Shown: positions 33,415-43,510 of the stretch, piece by piece
Position numbering within the stretch: position 1 is the stretch's first letter
How the letters are laid out: the number at the start of each line of letters is the position of its first letter
Assembly (NCBI GenBank): GCA_021108035.1
Contig: JAIORQ010000086.1
Span: forward strand, 1-64,000
DNA length: 64,000 bases
DNA from: Bacteroidales bacterium
GTDB lineage: Bacteria > Bacteroidota > Bacteroidia > Bacteroidales > JAADGE01
Direction: 5' to 3'
Translations under genes and position numbers: made by a program
The notes under the pieces: generated by a model
The model's database searches: none
The model's input: only the letters and a program-made list of their open reading frames with translations
Told to the model about the DNA's origin: nothing

Positions 33415-33666
33415 ATGGATTTTGAATATAAATACTATACCGGTCTTATAATATTTACAATTATTATAGCAATTGTTTGCATTGTTTATACTGTTAATGC
33501 TGTAAAAGAGATTCGTGAAAAGGAATATTCACCTTTAGGCTTTGAAATATTCCGAATTATAGTCTTTTCAATTATCATGGTTTTCTCAATTTATTTGATT
33601 TTTCACACTTCATCAGATGCAGAAGTTAATGCCTCAAAAGATAATCCTTGGGAGATGCCTCCGTAA
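33415..33666 (+). CDS. small two-helix membrane protein
   Basis: 83 residues with two membrane helices (YTGLIIFTIIIAIVCIVYTV and IFRIIVFSIIMVFSIYLIF) joined by a charged loop (KEIREKEYSPLG). No family recognised. It is 38 bp after the FISUMP gene on the same strand. The gene is short but has a good start and sits in a run of same-strand genes. Confidence 0.5.
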   Translation: MDFEYKYYTGLIIFTIIIAIVCIVYTVNAVKEIREKEYSPLGFEIFRIIVFSIIMVFSIYLIFHTSSDAEVNASKDNPWEMPP

Positions 33667-33738
33667 CAGATTTCTGTTGTAAATCAGTTTTATCAATTTC
33701 GTCCGAATTACTAATTTATTTAATAAAAAAACATAAGC

Positions 33739-35049
33739 ATGAATTACAAAAAACAAACAACAATTCTATTATTATTTATTTCATTAATTTTAAGCTCTTG
33801 TACAGATACTTGTATGTCCGAGAAAAATAATAAAAATATTATCACTGAAAAAAAGAGAGGCAAAATTTTTTCTGACTCCGGAGATTCCTTTGTAAATTCA
33901 AAATACCTATATAAAGGCTTTGTCGGATTAGAACTTGCTTATGACAGTATTTTAAATGCCGGCAATGATATTGTAACAACAATAAACCTTGAACAACAAA
34001 TGTTTGTCGAAGATGCTCTTTGCGAGCAATTAGAAAATTTTGGTGCTGATTGGGGAACAGTTGTACTTACGGAAGTAAAAACAGGAGAAATTAAAGCAAT
34101 TGCAAATCTCAAAAAAACGGATGATAACGAATATATTGAAATGTATAATTATGCAATTGCTTCGACAATTGAACCGGCCTCTTTATTTAAAACTTTTTCA
34201 TTAATTGCTGCAATGAAAGACGGTTATGTTAAAATTGATGATATTATAGAAATTATTGATAAAAAGGACTATAACGGATTTGTTGTTGAAGACAATAATT
34301 ATGAAAAACAAAAAATGTCGGTAAAAGAGATGTTTATAAAATCATCAAATATCGGCATAGTTGAAATTATTGATAAATATTACGGAGAAAATCCTGATGC
34401 GTTTATTAATAAATTAAAAGAAATTGGTATATGTAATCCCCTTGAGACAGAATTTGCGGCAGAAGAACATCCTGTGATAATGAATACAACAGATTCTCTT
34501 TGGTCTGCTCAAAGTTTGTATTTAACAGCAATAGGGTATGATGTGAAAATGTCTCCCTTGCAAATAATAACATACTATAACGGCATTGCTAACAATGGTG
34601 TTGTTATGAAACCAAAATTTGTAAAATCTTATAAAAACAATTCCGAAACAATTATTACATTTAAAAATGAAATTCTGAACCCTTCGATTTGTTCGCAGTC
34701 TGTTTTAAGCGACATTAAAGAACTCTTAGAAAGTGTTGTTGAAAACGGAACTGCAAAGAATATTAAATCAGATTCCTACAAGATTGGCGGAAAGACGGGA
34801 ACCGCTCAATATCAAGAAAAGACAAAAATCGGCTGCAATGCATTGTTTGTCGGTTATTTTCCTGCAGATGCTCCGAAATATTCATGTATTGTTGTTATTC
34901 ATAATCCTAAAAAAGCATATTCCGGAGCAACTGTTGCAGCTCCTGTATTTAAACAAATTGCAGATAATATCATAAATTCTGCGAATGAGAAATCTAATAA
35001 AAGGTTTAACACATGGAAAAACAGAATGGAAGAATTTTTTCAAAAATGA
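33739..35049 (+). CDS. penicillin-binding transpeptidase domain lipoprotein
   Basis: 436 residues. A lipoprotein signal ends at Cys21 (LILSSC). The body is a class B penicillin-binding transpeptidase with S148-x-x-K151 (EPASLFKTFS), S202-S-N204 and K352-T-G354 (GGKTGTAQ), so the active site is complete. Only the last part of the PBP dimerisation region is left before it (FVGLELAYDSILNAGNDI). FtsI and PBP2 instead have an N-terminal membrane helix and a long N-terminal domain. Likely a periplasmic peptidoglycan cross-linker or a beta-lactam-binding decoy tethered by lipid. Probably cotranscribed with upstream genes. Confidence 0.8.
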   Translation: MNYKKQTTILLLFISLILSSCTDTCMSEKNNKNIITEKKRGKIFSDSGDSFVNSKYLYKGFVGLELAYDSILNAGNDIVTTINLEQQMFVEDALCEQLENFGADWGTVVLTEVKTGEIKAIANLKKTDDNEYIEMYNYAIASTIEPASLFKTFSLIAAMKDGYVKIDDIIEIIDKKDYNGFVVEDNNYEKQKMSVKEMFIKSSNIGIVEIIDKYYGENPDAFINKLKEIGICNPLETEFAAEEHPVIMNTTDSLWSAQSLYLTAIGYDVKMSPLQIITYYNGIANNGVVMKPKFVKSYKNNSETIITFKNEILNPSICSQSVLSDIKELLESVVENGTAKNIKSDSYKIGGKTGTAQYQEKTKIGCNALFVGYFPADAPKYSCIVVIHNPKKAYSGATVAAPVFKQIADNIINSANEKSNKRFNTWKNRMEEFFQK

Positions 35050-35150
35050 TTTTATTTAAATAAATAAGTTTTTAACAATCAAAGAAAAAATTATTAAAGG
35101 AATCAATAATTTTTTATTTTTATAGTTTTTTGAAAATTAAATTTATTGAA

Positions 35151-35789
35151 ATGTATAACAACAAAGAAAACAGCAGACATATAGCAATATCGGGGAATAT
35201 CGGTTCCGGGAAAACAACATTAACAGCTCTTTTGGCAAAACATTATAAATGGGAACCGCGTTTTGAAGATGCTGATGACAATCCTTATCTAAGTGATTTT
35301 TATGAAGATATGCAAAGATGGTCATTTAGTTTGCAGGTCTATTTTTTAAACAGTCGATTTAATCAAGTTCTTGATATCAGAAAATCCGGTAAAACTGTTA
35401 TTCAAGACAGAACAATATACGAAGATGCGTTTATTTTTGCTCCGAATCTGCATGATATGGGTCTGATGCCGACAAGAGACTTTAAAAACTATCAAAGTTT
35501 ATTCAAATTAATGAGTTCTATGGTTCTGCCGCCTGATATCTTAATATATCTGAGAGCAGATGTTCCTAAACTTGTACAACAAATTCAAGCCAGAGGCAGA
35601 GACTATGAAAATACAATAAGAATTGATTATTTAACAAGATTAAATGAGCGATACGAAGCGTGGATTACGGAATATGATCTCGGTAAATTAATGATTCTTG
35701 ATGTTAATGATAAAGATTTTTCAAAAAATCCTAAAGACTTAAGTGAAGTAATTGATAAAATTGATGCCGAACTTTACGGTATTTTTTAA
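35151..35789 (+). CDS. deoxynucleoside kinase family protein
   Basis: Phosphorylates deoxynucleosides for salvage. The 212 residues from ATG 35151 show P-loop SGNIGSGKTT, the ERS-like motif as QDRTIYEDAFIF, and the lid RGRDYENTIRIDYL. The reading frame also extends to TTG 35130, less likely. The family includes bacterial dAK/dGK and eukaryotic dCK/TK2; the substrate cannot be told by eye. The gene overlaps the end of the convergent phospholipase gene by 4 nt. Confidence 0.88.
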   Translation: MYNNKENSRHIAISGNIGSGKTTLTALLAKHYKWEPRFEDADDNPYLSDFYEDMQRWSFSLQVYFLNSRFNQVLDIRKSGKTVIQDRTIYEDAFIFAPNLHDMGLMPTRDFKNYQSLFKLMSSMVLPPDILIYLRADVPKLVQQIQARGRDYENTIRIDYLTRLNERYEAWITEYDLGKLMILDVNDKDFSKNPKDLSEVIDKIDAELYGIF

Positions 35790-38029
35790 TAATCTAAATA
35801 ATCTTTAAGAACATTAATTGCCTTTATATTGGCCTCATCCTTAACGCCTTGCATTATTAGCCTTTTTTCTTCTTCGGTAAGTCGCCAACTTATTGATATT
35901 TCTTTTTCTGATTCCAATACAATATTTATAAATGTGATATTTTCCTTTAAGTGTTTGTCCATTTGCATCAGTTGTTTTTCAAAATTCATTTGCTGAAAAG
36001 TAAAAAAGTTTTGAAAAACTCCCGAAAACGGGCTTACTACTGATGAGATAAGTCCGGTGTTTTCTTTTTTTGCAGATTTGTCTCTGAATATTATTTGAAC
36101 AAAAATTATTTTGCTTGTATTTTGTTTCAACCATTCTCTGAAAATTGAAACAAATTCCAAAGAAGTTGATAAACCGTAATTATCGTGTAATCCGGCATCT
36201 AAAATTCTTAATTGCGGATTTCCGGGAAGATTAACATAAGGTGTAATATACGGAAAAGTGGAACTCATTCGTATTGCTGTTAAAAATCGCAAACTGTCAG
36301 CTCCGTATTCTTTGTATTTTCTTCTGAAATCAATATTTACCGCACTTCTCTTTTGAGCAAATAAACCGGTTTGAGAATTTTTCTCGAAATATGAAATATC
36401 TTGAGAAGATATTAGAATCTTCCTGCCGTGTTCAACTTCTGACGGACTGAAAATCAACATAGGAATAATTGCTTCTGCCTCATGTTCAGAATAAGCAATC
36501 AGCGGTTTATCCATAAAGTTGAAGGTGTTTTCGTTTAAGGTTTTTTCCCAAATATATGCTCTGTCTTTATAATAGCGTTTTTTGTTATAACTGAATTTTT
36601 GAAAATGAAAAAACCAATCACCTGATGCTAATGAAAATGCAACCGGATTTAATATATCTTTTGAAATAGCATCAACTAATGTATCATTATACCATTCCGA
36701 CATTTGCTTATTTTGTTTTCTTAAATATAATTCTCTTAGATATGCAGCACCCAACATTCCGCCTGATGCACCTGTAATAAGTTGGGTGTGTTTAAGTAAT
36801 TTTCCGTTTGTTACACTATCTGCGTAATGTAAAGCAACATAAGTCCACAAAGCCGTACGCAAACCACCGCCACTTGTATTTATAAAAACTATAGGAACTT
36901 CATTTTTTCTTTTTGTTAATTTTTCTTTTCGTTTATTCAGAATATTGATTGTATTATTAAAATCGTTTTCTCTGATTTCATATGTGTTATTTGTAAGAGA
37001 ATCCGCAATATTGCACTGCACATTGTAATCAAGGCCATATGCTGATTGATGATATTCAAGTGATGAATGTTTTGATATAAAATTAAGTGCAATTACAGCA
37101 ATTATTAGAAATAAGATATTCCAATCTTTAAAAAATGAAAAAACAGCTGCTGAAGATAAAATGATTAAAGAAAGAAAAATGTTAATACTTGCAGCAGCCG
37201 GAATAATAATAATTTTTGAATCTTTAAAAATTCCCGTAATTAAAACAGTTATTAAAACAGCAAATGAAAAAAACAATACGTTTTTATAATTATGTTTTAA
37301 TACTTTTTGAATATGATCTGCTCTGTAATGGCTGTAATATCTTGCTCTTTTTAATCTAAACGGATTTGATAAATACATTTTAACCTTCCAATATTTCCCG
37401 CTTTCATTAGGCGTATTTAATATTTTCCATTCAGTATCTTTTTCAATAATTTTTTTAATGATTTTAGGATTCTTTTCTTTATCGGAAACCTCTTCTTTTT
37501 CAGTATAAATTTTTGAAATATCAATATTTGCGGTAAAAAACCATAAAAAGGAAATAAGAATAAATAAGAAGACACCTGTCAAAAAAGCTCCGGTATTCAT
37601 CGTAATACTAAGTGTGTCTAATAATTCTTCATTGCGCTGAAATTTGGCTGAATTAATTATATATACAACTAAAAACAATAAAGGTACAGCAGAATTATTA
37701 ATTGAATATTTCCAAAACGGATAAGGTAAAGTTGCAAGAAAAGGGAATAAATATCCTCCGGTTACGTAACCTGATATATGATAAGACATTATAAATACTC
37801 CGAGTGAAATACCCAACAAGAAATATGACAACATATTTACTGTGTTTAAATATTCAGGAATCAGAAATAAAGAAGGAATACCATAGGCTGATCCGAAATT
37901 TCCTGTGATAACGGCAAACAAAAATATCCAGGACAATAATAAAAGATGATTTTTTCTGAATTGTATAAATATCAATTGAATCGGAAAGAAATACAAGGTT
38001 TTTTCAAATATATTTTTTAATTGATTCAC
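35786..38029 (-). CDS. polytopic membrane patatin-like phospholipase
   Basis: 747 residues. The N-terminal half has about eight membrane helices (for example LLLLSWIFLFAVITG, LLFLVVYIINSA, LFFSFAVLITVLITG, ILFLIIAVIALNFIS). From ~378 a patatin-type hydrolase follows: oxyanion SGGG at 386-389, nucleophile Ser422 in GASGG and catalytic Asp611 in LDAGLHDNYG. The hydrolase side ends with a long helical tail. Expected activity is lipid acyl hydrolysis at the membrane. A membrane-embedded patatin of this size is uncommon; the helices could sense or present lipid. Convergent with the kinase gene. Confidence 0.75.
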   Translation of the reverse strand: MNQLKNIFEKTLYFFPIQLIFIQFRKNHLLLLSWIFLFAVITGNFGSAYGIPSLFLIPEYLNTVNMLSYFLLGISLGVFIMSYHISGYVTGGYLFPFLATLPYPFWKYSINNSAVPLLFLVVYIINSAKFQRNEELLDTLSITMNTGAFLTGVFLFILISFLWFFTANIDISKIYTEKEEVSDKEKNPKIIKKIIEKDTEWKILNTPNESGKYWKVKMYLSNPFRLKRARYYSHYRADHIQKVLKHNYKNVLFFSFAVLITVLITGIFKDSKIIIIPAAASINIFLSLIILSSAAVFSFFKDWNILFLIIAVIALNFISKHSSLEYHQSAYGLDYNVQCNIADSLTNNTYEIRENDFNNTINILNKRKEKLTKRKNEVPIVFINTSGGGLRTALWTYVALHYADSVTNGKLLKHTQLITGASGGMLGAAYLRELYLRKQNKQMSEWYNDTLVDAISKDILNPVAFSLASGDWFFHFQKFSYNKKRYYKDRAYIWEKTLNENTFNFMDKPLIAYSEHEAEAIIPMLIFSPSEVEHGRKILISSQDISYFEKNSQTGLFAQKRSAVNIDFRRKYKEYGADSLRFLTAIRMSSTFPYITPYVNLPGNPQLRILDAGLHDNYGLSTSLEFVSIFREWLKQNTSKIIFVQIIFRDKSAKKENTGLISSVVSPFSGVFQNFFTFQQMNFEKQLMQMDKHLKENITFINIVLESEKEISISWRLTEEEKRLIMQGVKDEANIKAINVLKDYLDY

Positions 38030-38137
38030 TGATTTTATTATTATTAATTTGTCTTTTCTATTTAACGAACATAATGTGATAGTATTACGATCTAAAACCT
38101 TTAATTTTGAAAATATCTCAAATATTTTACTAAACTA

Positions 38138-38167
38138 TTGTTCTTTTATAAAATTATTTTAATTTTG
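38138..38167 (+). promoter_or_regulatory. predicted rplM promoter
   Basis: TTG at 38138-38140 and TAATTTTG at 38160-38167 (19-nt spacer) fit the Bacteroidota -33/-7 pattern. The GTG start of rplM follows at 38222, leaving a leader of about 45 nt. Confidence 0.6.
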
Positions 38168-38221
38168 CAGTCCGAAAATCTTTAGTGTATAGTTTTATTT
38201 AATAATAAAAAGAATATAAAA

Positions 38222-38677
38222 GTGGATACTTTAAGTTATAAAACAATATCGGCAAATAAAGCAACAGTTAATAAAGAATGGTTTTTAGTTGATGCTGAAG
38301 GCGAAACTTTAGGACGTTTTGCTTCAAAAGTTGCCAAGATATTACGAGGAAAAAATAAACCGAGTTTTACTCCTCATGTTGACTGTGGTGATAATGTTGT
38401 TGTGATCAATGCCGAAAAAATTGAATTAAGCGGTAAAAAGTGGTCAGACAAACAATATATAAGACATACCGGTTATCCCGGAGGGCAAAGAGTAGAAACT
38501 GCTCAAGAATTGATGGATAAAAGACCAATTGCTTTAGTAGAAAAAGCAGTAAAAGGTATGTTGCCGAAAAACAAACTTGGCCGAGCAATATATAAAAACT
38601 TATACGTATATGTCGGTTCAGAACATAATCAAGAAGCTCAAAAACCTAAAAAAATAGACTTAAATTCAATAAAATAA
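38222..38677 (+). CDS. rplM: 50S ribosomal protein L13
   Basis: Early-assembling large-subunit protein. 151 residues with the L13 hallmarks EWFLVDAEGETLGRFASKVA, GDNVVVINAEKIELSGKKW, and HTGYPGG followed by AVKGMLPKNKLG. It uses a GTG start (no in-frame ATG nearby gives a complete protein). It is followed after 1 nt by rpsI, the usual pair, and further by rpsB-tsf. Confidence 0.98.
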   Translation: MDTLSYKTISANKATVNKEWFLVDAEGETLGRFASKVAKILRGKNKPSFTPHVDCGDNVVVINAEKIELSGKKWSDKQYIRHTGYPGGQRVETAQELMDKRPIALVEKAVKGMLPKNKLGRAIYKNLYVYVGSEHNQEAQKPKKIDLNSIK

Positions 38678-38678
38678 T

Positions 38679-39065
38679 ATGGATACAATAAATGTAACAG
38701 GCAGAAGAAAATCCGCAATTGCAAGAATATATATCAAGGAAGGTAAAGGTAATATTGTTGTAAATAAAAGAAATTTTGAAGATTACTTTACTGTACCTGA
38801 GTATAAATATCAAATTAAGAAGCCTTTTACCATTGTGGAAGCTGAAGACAAATATGATATTATCGTAAATTTAAGAGGCGGTGGTATTAAGGGACAAGCA
38901 GAAGCATTGAGACTTGCAATTTCAAAAGCATTGGTTAAAATAAATCCGGAAGACAAAGTTGCTTTAAAGAAAGAAGGATTCTTAACAAGAGATTCTCGAG
39001 TAGTAGAAAGGAAAAAACCGGGGCAACCAAAAGCTCGTAAAAAATTCCAATTCAGTAAACGTTAA
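38679..39065 (+). CDS. rpsI: 30S ribosomal protein S9
   Basis: 128 residues, starting 1 nt after the rplM stop. It opens VTGRRKSAIARIYIKEGKG and has RGGGIKGQAEALRLAISKAL. It ends in the invariant basic tail KARKKFQFSKR that reaches the ribosomal P site. No anomalies. Confidence 0.98.
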   Translation: MDTINVTGRRKSAIARIYIKEGKGNIVVNKRNFEDYFTVPEYKYQIKKPFTIVEAEDKYDIIVNLRGGGIKGQAEALRLAISKALVKINPEDKVALKKEGFLTRDSRVVERKKPGQPKARKKFQFSKR

Positions 39066-39130
39066 TAACTACTGTAGTGAGCGAATCGGCATTTTTTGTC
39101 TGTTTCCGTTCAATACAGGTATCAGATTTG

Positions 39131-39201
39131 AACTTAATATATCAATTTAAGTTTAGTATCTAAATTACCGAGACTAACTGAAAAGTTGCTACTTGGTAAT
39201 T
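39131..39201 (+). ncRNA. candidate structured leader of rpsB-tsf
   Basis: The 170-bp gap before rpsB contains stacked structure on the plus strand. AACTTAA (39131-39137) pairs with TTAAGTT (39147-39153). AATTACCGAG (39163-39172) pairs with CTTGGTAATT (39192-39201, one G.T pair). Inside the second, AACT pairs with AGTT across a GAAA tetraloop (39176-39187). S2 controls rpsB-tsf through a leader in E. coli, so a ribosomal-protein leader is plausible here, but I have no covariation evidence. Confidence 0.45.
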
Positions 39202-39235
39202 GATTTATTAAAGAATGTAAACTTAATTTAAAAAA

Positions 39236-40009
39236 ATGGCAAAAGTAGATTTTAAACAATTACTTGAAGCAGGTGTTCACTTCGGACATTTGAAAAGAAA
39301 ATGGAATCCGAAAATGGCTCCCTATATATTCATGGAGCAAAACGGGATTCACATAATTGATTTGTACAAAACAATGGCAAAGCTTGATGAAGCAAGTGCA
39401 GCAATAAAGCAAATCGCAAAATCAGGCAGACAAATTTTATTTGTAGCAACAAAAAAACAAGCAAAAGATATTGTAGAAGAGAAAGTTAAAGCAACAGGAA
39501 TGCCTTATATCACGGAACGTTGGTCAGGCGGGATGTTAACTAACTTCAGAACAATCAGAAAAGCCGTTAAAAAAATGAAATTGATTGATACAATGGAAAA
39601 AGACGGAACTTTTGATAAAATTTCTAAAAGAGAAAGACTGCAAGTAACACGTGAAAGAGCAAAACTTGAAAAAAACTTAGGCAGTATTGTTGATATGAGA
39701 AGAGTACCGACAGCTATTTTTGTTGTTGATGTTAATAAAGAAAAAATTGCTGTAGCTGAAGCAAAAAAACTTGGTCTTCCAATTTTTGCAATGGTTGATA
39801 CAAACTCTGACCCGAGTATTGATTTCCCGGTACCTTCAAATGACGATGCCTCAAAATCAATTTCTATTATTGTTGATGTTATAACACAGGCAGTTATAGA
39901 AGGATTAAATGAAAGAAATGCTGAAAAGAAAGATACTGTAAAGGAAACTTCAGAAAAACCGGGAAAACCTAAAACAAGAGCTCGTAAAAATAAAAGTTTA
40001 AATAACTAA
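39236..40009 (+). CDS. rpsB: 30S ribosomal protein S2
   Basis: 257 residues: DFKQLLEAGVHFGHLKRKWNP at the start, FVATKKQAKDIVEE, ERWSGGMLTNFRTIRK, and the long coiled region LERERLQVTRERAKLEK-like before RRVPTAIFVVDV. The C-terminal ~30 residues are a Lys/Arg-rich extension. It is followed by tsf after 18 nt, the standard pairing, and preceded by a structured leader. Confidence 0.98.
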   Translation: MAKVDFKQLLEAGVHFGHLKRKWNPKMAPYIFMEQNGIHIIDLYKTMAKLDEASAAIKQIAKSGRQILFVATKKQAKDIVEEKVKATGMPYITERWSGGMLTNFRTIRKAVKKMKLIDTMEKDGTFDKISKRERLQVTRERAKLEKNLGSIVDMRRVPTAIFVVDVNKEKIAVAEAKKLGLPIFAMVDTNSDPSIDFPVPSNDDASKSISIIVDVITQAVIEGLNERNAEKKDTVKETSEKPGKPKTRARKNKSLNN

Positions 40010-40027
40010 AAATAAAATAAAGATAAA

Positions 40028-40852
40028 ATGGCAAAAATTAGTGCATCTGATGTTGCAAAATTAAGAAAAATGACCGGTGCAGGTATGATGGACTGCAAAA
40101 ACGCATTAACTGAGTCTGATTGTGATTTTGATCAAGCTATTGATATATTAAGAAAAAAAGGACAAAAAGTTGCCGGTAAAAGAGCAGACAGAGATGCTTC
40201 AGAAGGAGCAGTTTTGGCTAAAAATTCTATTGACGGTAAAAGAGCTGCAATTATTTCTTTGAATTGTGAAACAGACTTTGTTGCTAAAAATGATGATTTT
40301 GTAAAGTTTGCTAATCAAATTCTTGATCTTGCAATTGAAAAAAATCCTGCTACATTAGAAGAATTATTAAGTTTAGAACTTAACGGTGCTAAAATTTCTG
40401 AAGAAATAATTAACCAAACCGGTGTAATTGGTGAAAAAGTTGAGCTTGCTTATTACGATAAGATTGAAGGAGAATCTGTTTCGTCATATATACATATGGG
40501 AAATAAATTAGCTACAATTGCAGGTTTCAGTAAAGCAATTGACGAAAATGCAGGTAAAGACATCGTTATGCAAATTGCAGCCATGAATCCTGTAGCAGTT
40601 GATAAAGATGATGTTCCGCAAAATGTTATTGATAAAGAAATTGAAATTGGTAAAGAACTTGCCATTCAAGAAGGTAAACCTGCAGACTTAGCAGAAAAGA
40701 TTGCCGTAGGAAGATTAAATAAATTCTTTAAAGAAAGTACTTTATTAAATCAACAATGGGTAAAAGATAATAAAAAGACAATCAGAGACTTTTTAAAAGA
40801 AGTTGATGCTGAAGCTAATGTATTAGGATTCAAACGATATGCAATCGGTTAA
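40028..40852 (+). CDS. tsf: elongation factor Ts
   Basis: Exchanges GDP for GTP on EF-Tu. 274 residues with the N-terminal UBA-like part (ASDVAKLRKMTGAGMMDCKNAL), the EF-Tu-contacting NCETDFVAKNDDF, and HMGNKLATIAGF. The terminator at 40878-40906 follows directly, so rpsB-tsf ends here. Confidence 0.98.
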   Translation: MAKISASDVAKLRKMTGAGMMDCKNALTESDCDFDQAIDILRKKGQKVAGKRADRDASEGAVLAKNSIDGKRAAIISLNCETDFVAKNDDFVKFANQILDLAIEKNPATLEELLSLELNGAKISEEIINQTGVIGEKVELAYYDKIEGESVSSYIHMGNKLATIAGFSKAIDENAGKDIVMQIAAMNPVAVDKDDVPQNVIDKEIEIGKELAIQEGKPADLAEKIAVGRLNKFFKESTLLNQQWVKDNKKTIRDFLKEVDAEANVLGFKRYAIG

Positions 40853-40877
40853 AAATACAGTATAGACATAATTTTTT

Positions 40878-40906
40878 AAGCCTGTAATTTATTTACAGGC
40901 TTTTTT
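40878..40906 (+). terminator. intrinsic terminator after tsf
   Basis: AAGCCTGTAA (40878-40887) pairs perfectly with TTACAGGCTT (40893-40902) across a 5-nt loop and continues into a T-run to 40906. Confidence 0.9.
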
Positions 40907-40971
40907 ATATCATAAGCCAAACATAAATTTTAAGAAAATCATATTAATACTAACTTTTTAATTCAAACAAC

Positions 40972-41580
40972 ATGAAAAATCTGTTGATCATAATATCATT
41001 GACATTTGCTTTGTTATCGTCATGTAGCATATTTCAAAAAAGCTTGATTAATGAAGACGGTTTATATGCAAAAATCACAACAAACAAAGGAGATATTATT
41101 GTTTATCTTGAATTTGAAAAAACACCCTTAACCGTTGCCAATTTTGTAGGTTTGGCTGAAGGACAAATTAAAAATGAAGCAAAAAACCCCGGAGAGCCGT
41201 ATTATAACGGTATAATCTTTCACCGAGTTATTAAAGATTTTATGATTCAAACAGGAGACCCTACAGGAACCGGAAGAGGAGGACCGGGATATAAATTTAA
41301 AGATGAATTTCATTCTGATTTGAAACATGATAAAGCAGGGATTTTATCAATGGCTAATTCCGGCCCGGGAACTAACGGCAGCCAATTTTTTATAACACAT
41401 AAAGACACACCTTGGCTTGATAACAAGCACAGCATTTTCGGACATGTAGTTGAAGGACAAGATGTTGTAAACAGTATTCAAGGCGATGATAAAATAATTG
41501 AAGTTAAAATTATAAGAAACGGCAAGAAAGCAAAGAAATTTAATGCCCTTGAAACATTTAACAAACTCAATAAAAAATAA
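40972..41580 (+). CDS. cyclophilin-type peptidyl-prolyl isomerase lipoprotein
   Basis: 202 residues. The signal ends at Cys18 (LLSSCS), so it is a lipoprotein facing the periplasm. The cyclophilin domain shows [34 protein letters not shown] (catalytic and binding residues) and [14 protein letters not shown]. Speeds folding of exported proteins. Stands between terminators and promoters as its own unit. Confidence 0.93.
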   Translation: MKNLLIIISLTFALLSSCSIFQKSLINEDGLYAKITTNKGDIIVYLEFEKTPLTVANFVGLAEGQIKNEAKNPGEPYYNGIIFHRVIKDFMIQTGDPTGTGRGGPGYKFKDEFHSDLKHDKAGILSMANSGPGTNGSQFFITHKDTPWLDNKHSIFGHVVEGQDVVNSIQGDDKIIEVKIIRNGKKAKKFNALETFNKLNKK

Positions 41581-41581
41581 A

Positions 41582-41613
41582 TTTGTTTCTGTACTATCCT
41601 AATGGTATATTTG
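41582..41613 (+). promoter_or_regulatory. predicted atpD promoter
   Basis: TTTG (41582-41585) and TATATTTG (41606-41613) with a 20-nt spacer match both consensus boxes exactly. The atpD ATG follows at 41656. Confidence 0.75.
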
Positions 41614-41634
41614 ACAATTAATTAAAATTGTTAA

Positions 41635-43167
<1,533 letters not shown>

Positions 43168-43220
43168 CAGACAGCCTTTAACCAACAGTCAAAAAGACAA
43201 AATTTTACAAGATAATAATT

Positions 43221-43460
43221 ATGTTTTTAGAAATTGTAACACCCGAAAAAACATTATTCAGTGATGAGATCAAATATGTACAAGTTCCCGGCAGTAAAGG
43301 TAAATTTGGTGTTTTGAAAGATCATGCTCCTTTAATTTCTACTCTGGAAGAAGGGCAAGTTATAATTATTAATGAAAATGATGAAGAAAAAATTATTGAA
43401 ATTAACGGAGGCGTTATTGAAATTCTGAAAAATAATATAATTATTTTGCTAAAAATGTAA
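43221..43460 (+). CDS. atpC: F1 ATP synthase subunit epsilon, short form
   Basis: 79 residues comprising only the N-terminal beta-sandwich (MFLEIVTPEKTLFSDEIKYV, PGSKGKFGVLKDHAPLISTL). The C-terminal helical hairpin that inhibits ATP hydrolysis in E. coli is absent. Short epsilon is known in Bacteroidota, so this is not a truncation by mutation. It lies 53 bp after atpD and ends at a shared terminator. Confidence 0.93.
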   Translation: MFLEIVTPEKTLFSDEIKYVQVPGSKGKFGVLKDHAPLISTLEEGQVIIINENDEEKIIEINGGVIEILKNNIIILLKM

Positions 43461-43480
43461 GAGTTAAAAATATTAAAAAA

Positions 43481-43510
43481 AAGGGTTCGTAAAATTTGCG
43501 AGCCTTTTTT
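43481..43510. terminator. terminator between atpC and the convergent prenyl synthase gene
   Basis: AAGGGTTCG (43481-43489) pairs with CGAGCCTTT (43499-43507, two G.T pairs) and is followed by T on the plus strand; A-runs precede it, so it may also work on the minus strand. It reaches the stop codon of the convergent gene. Confidence 0.75.
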
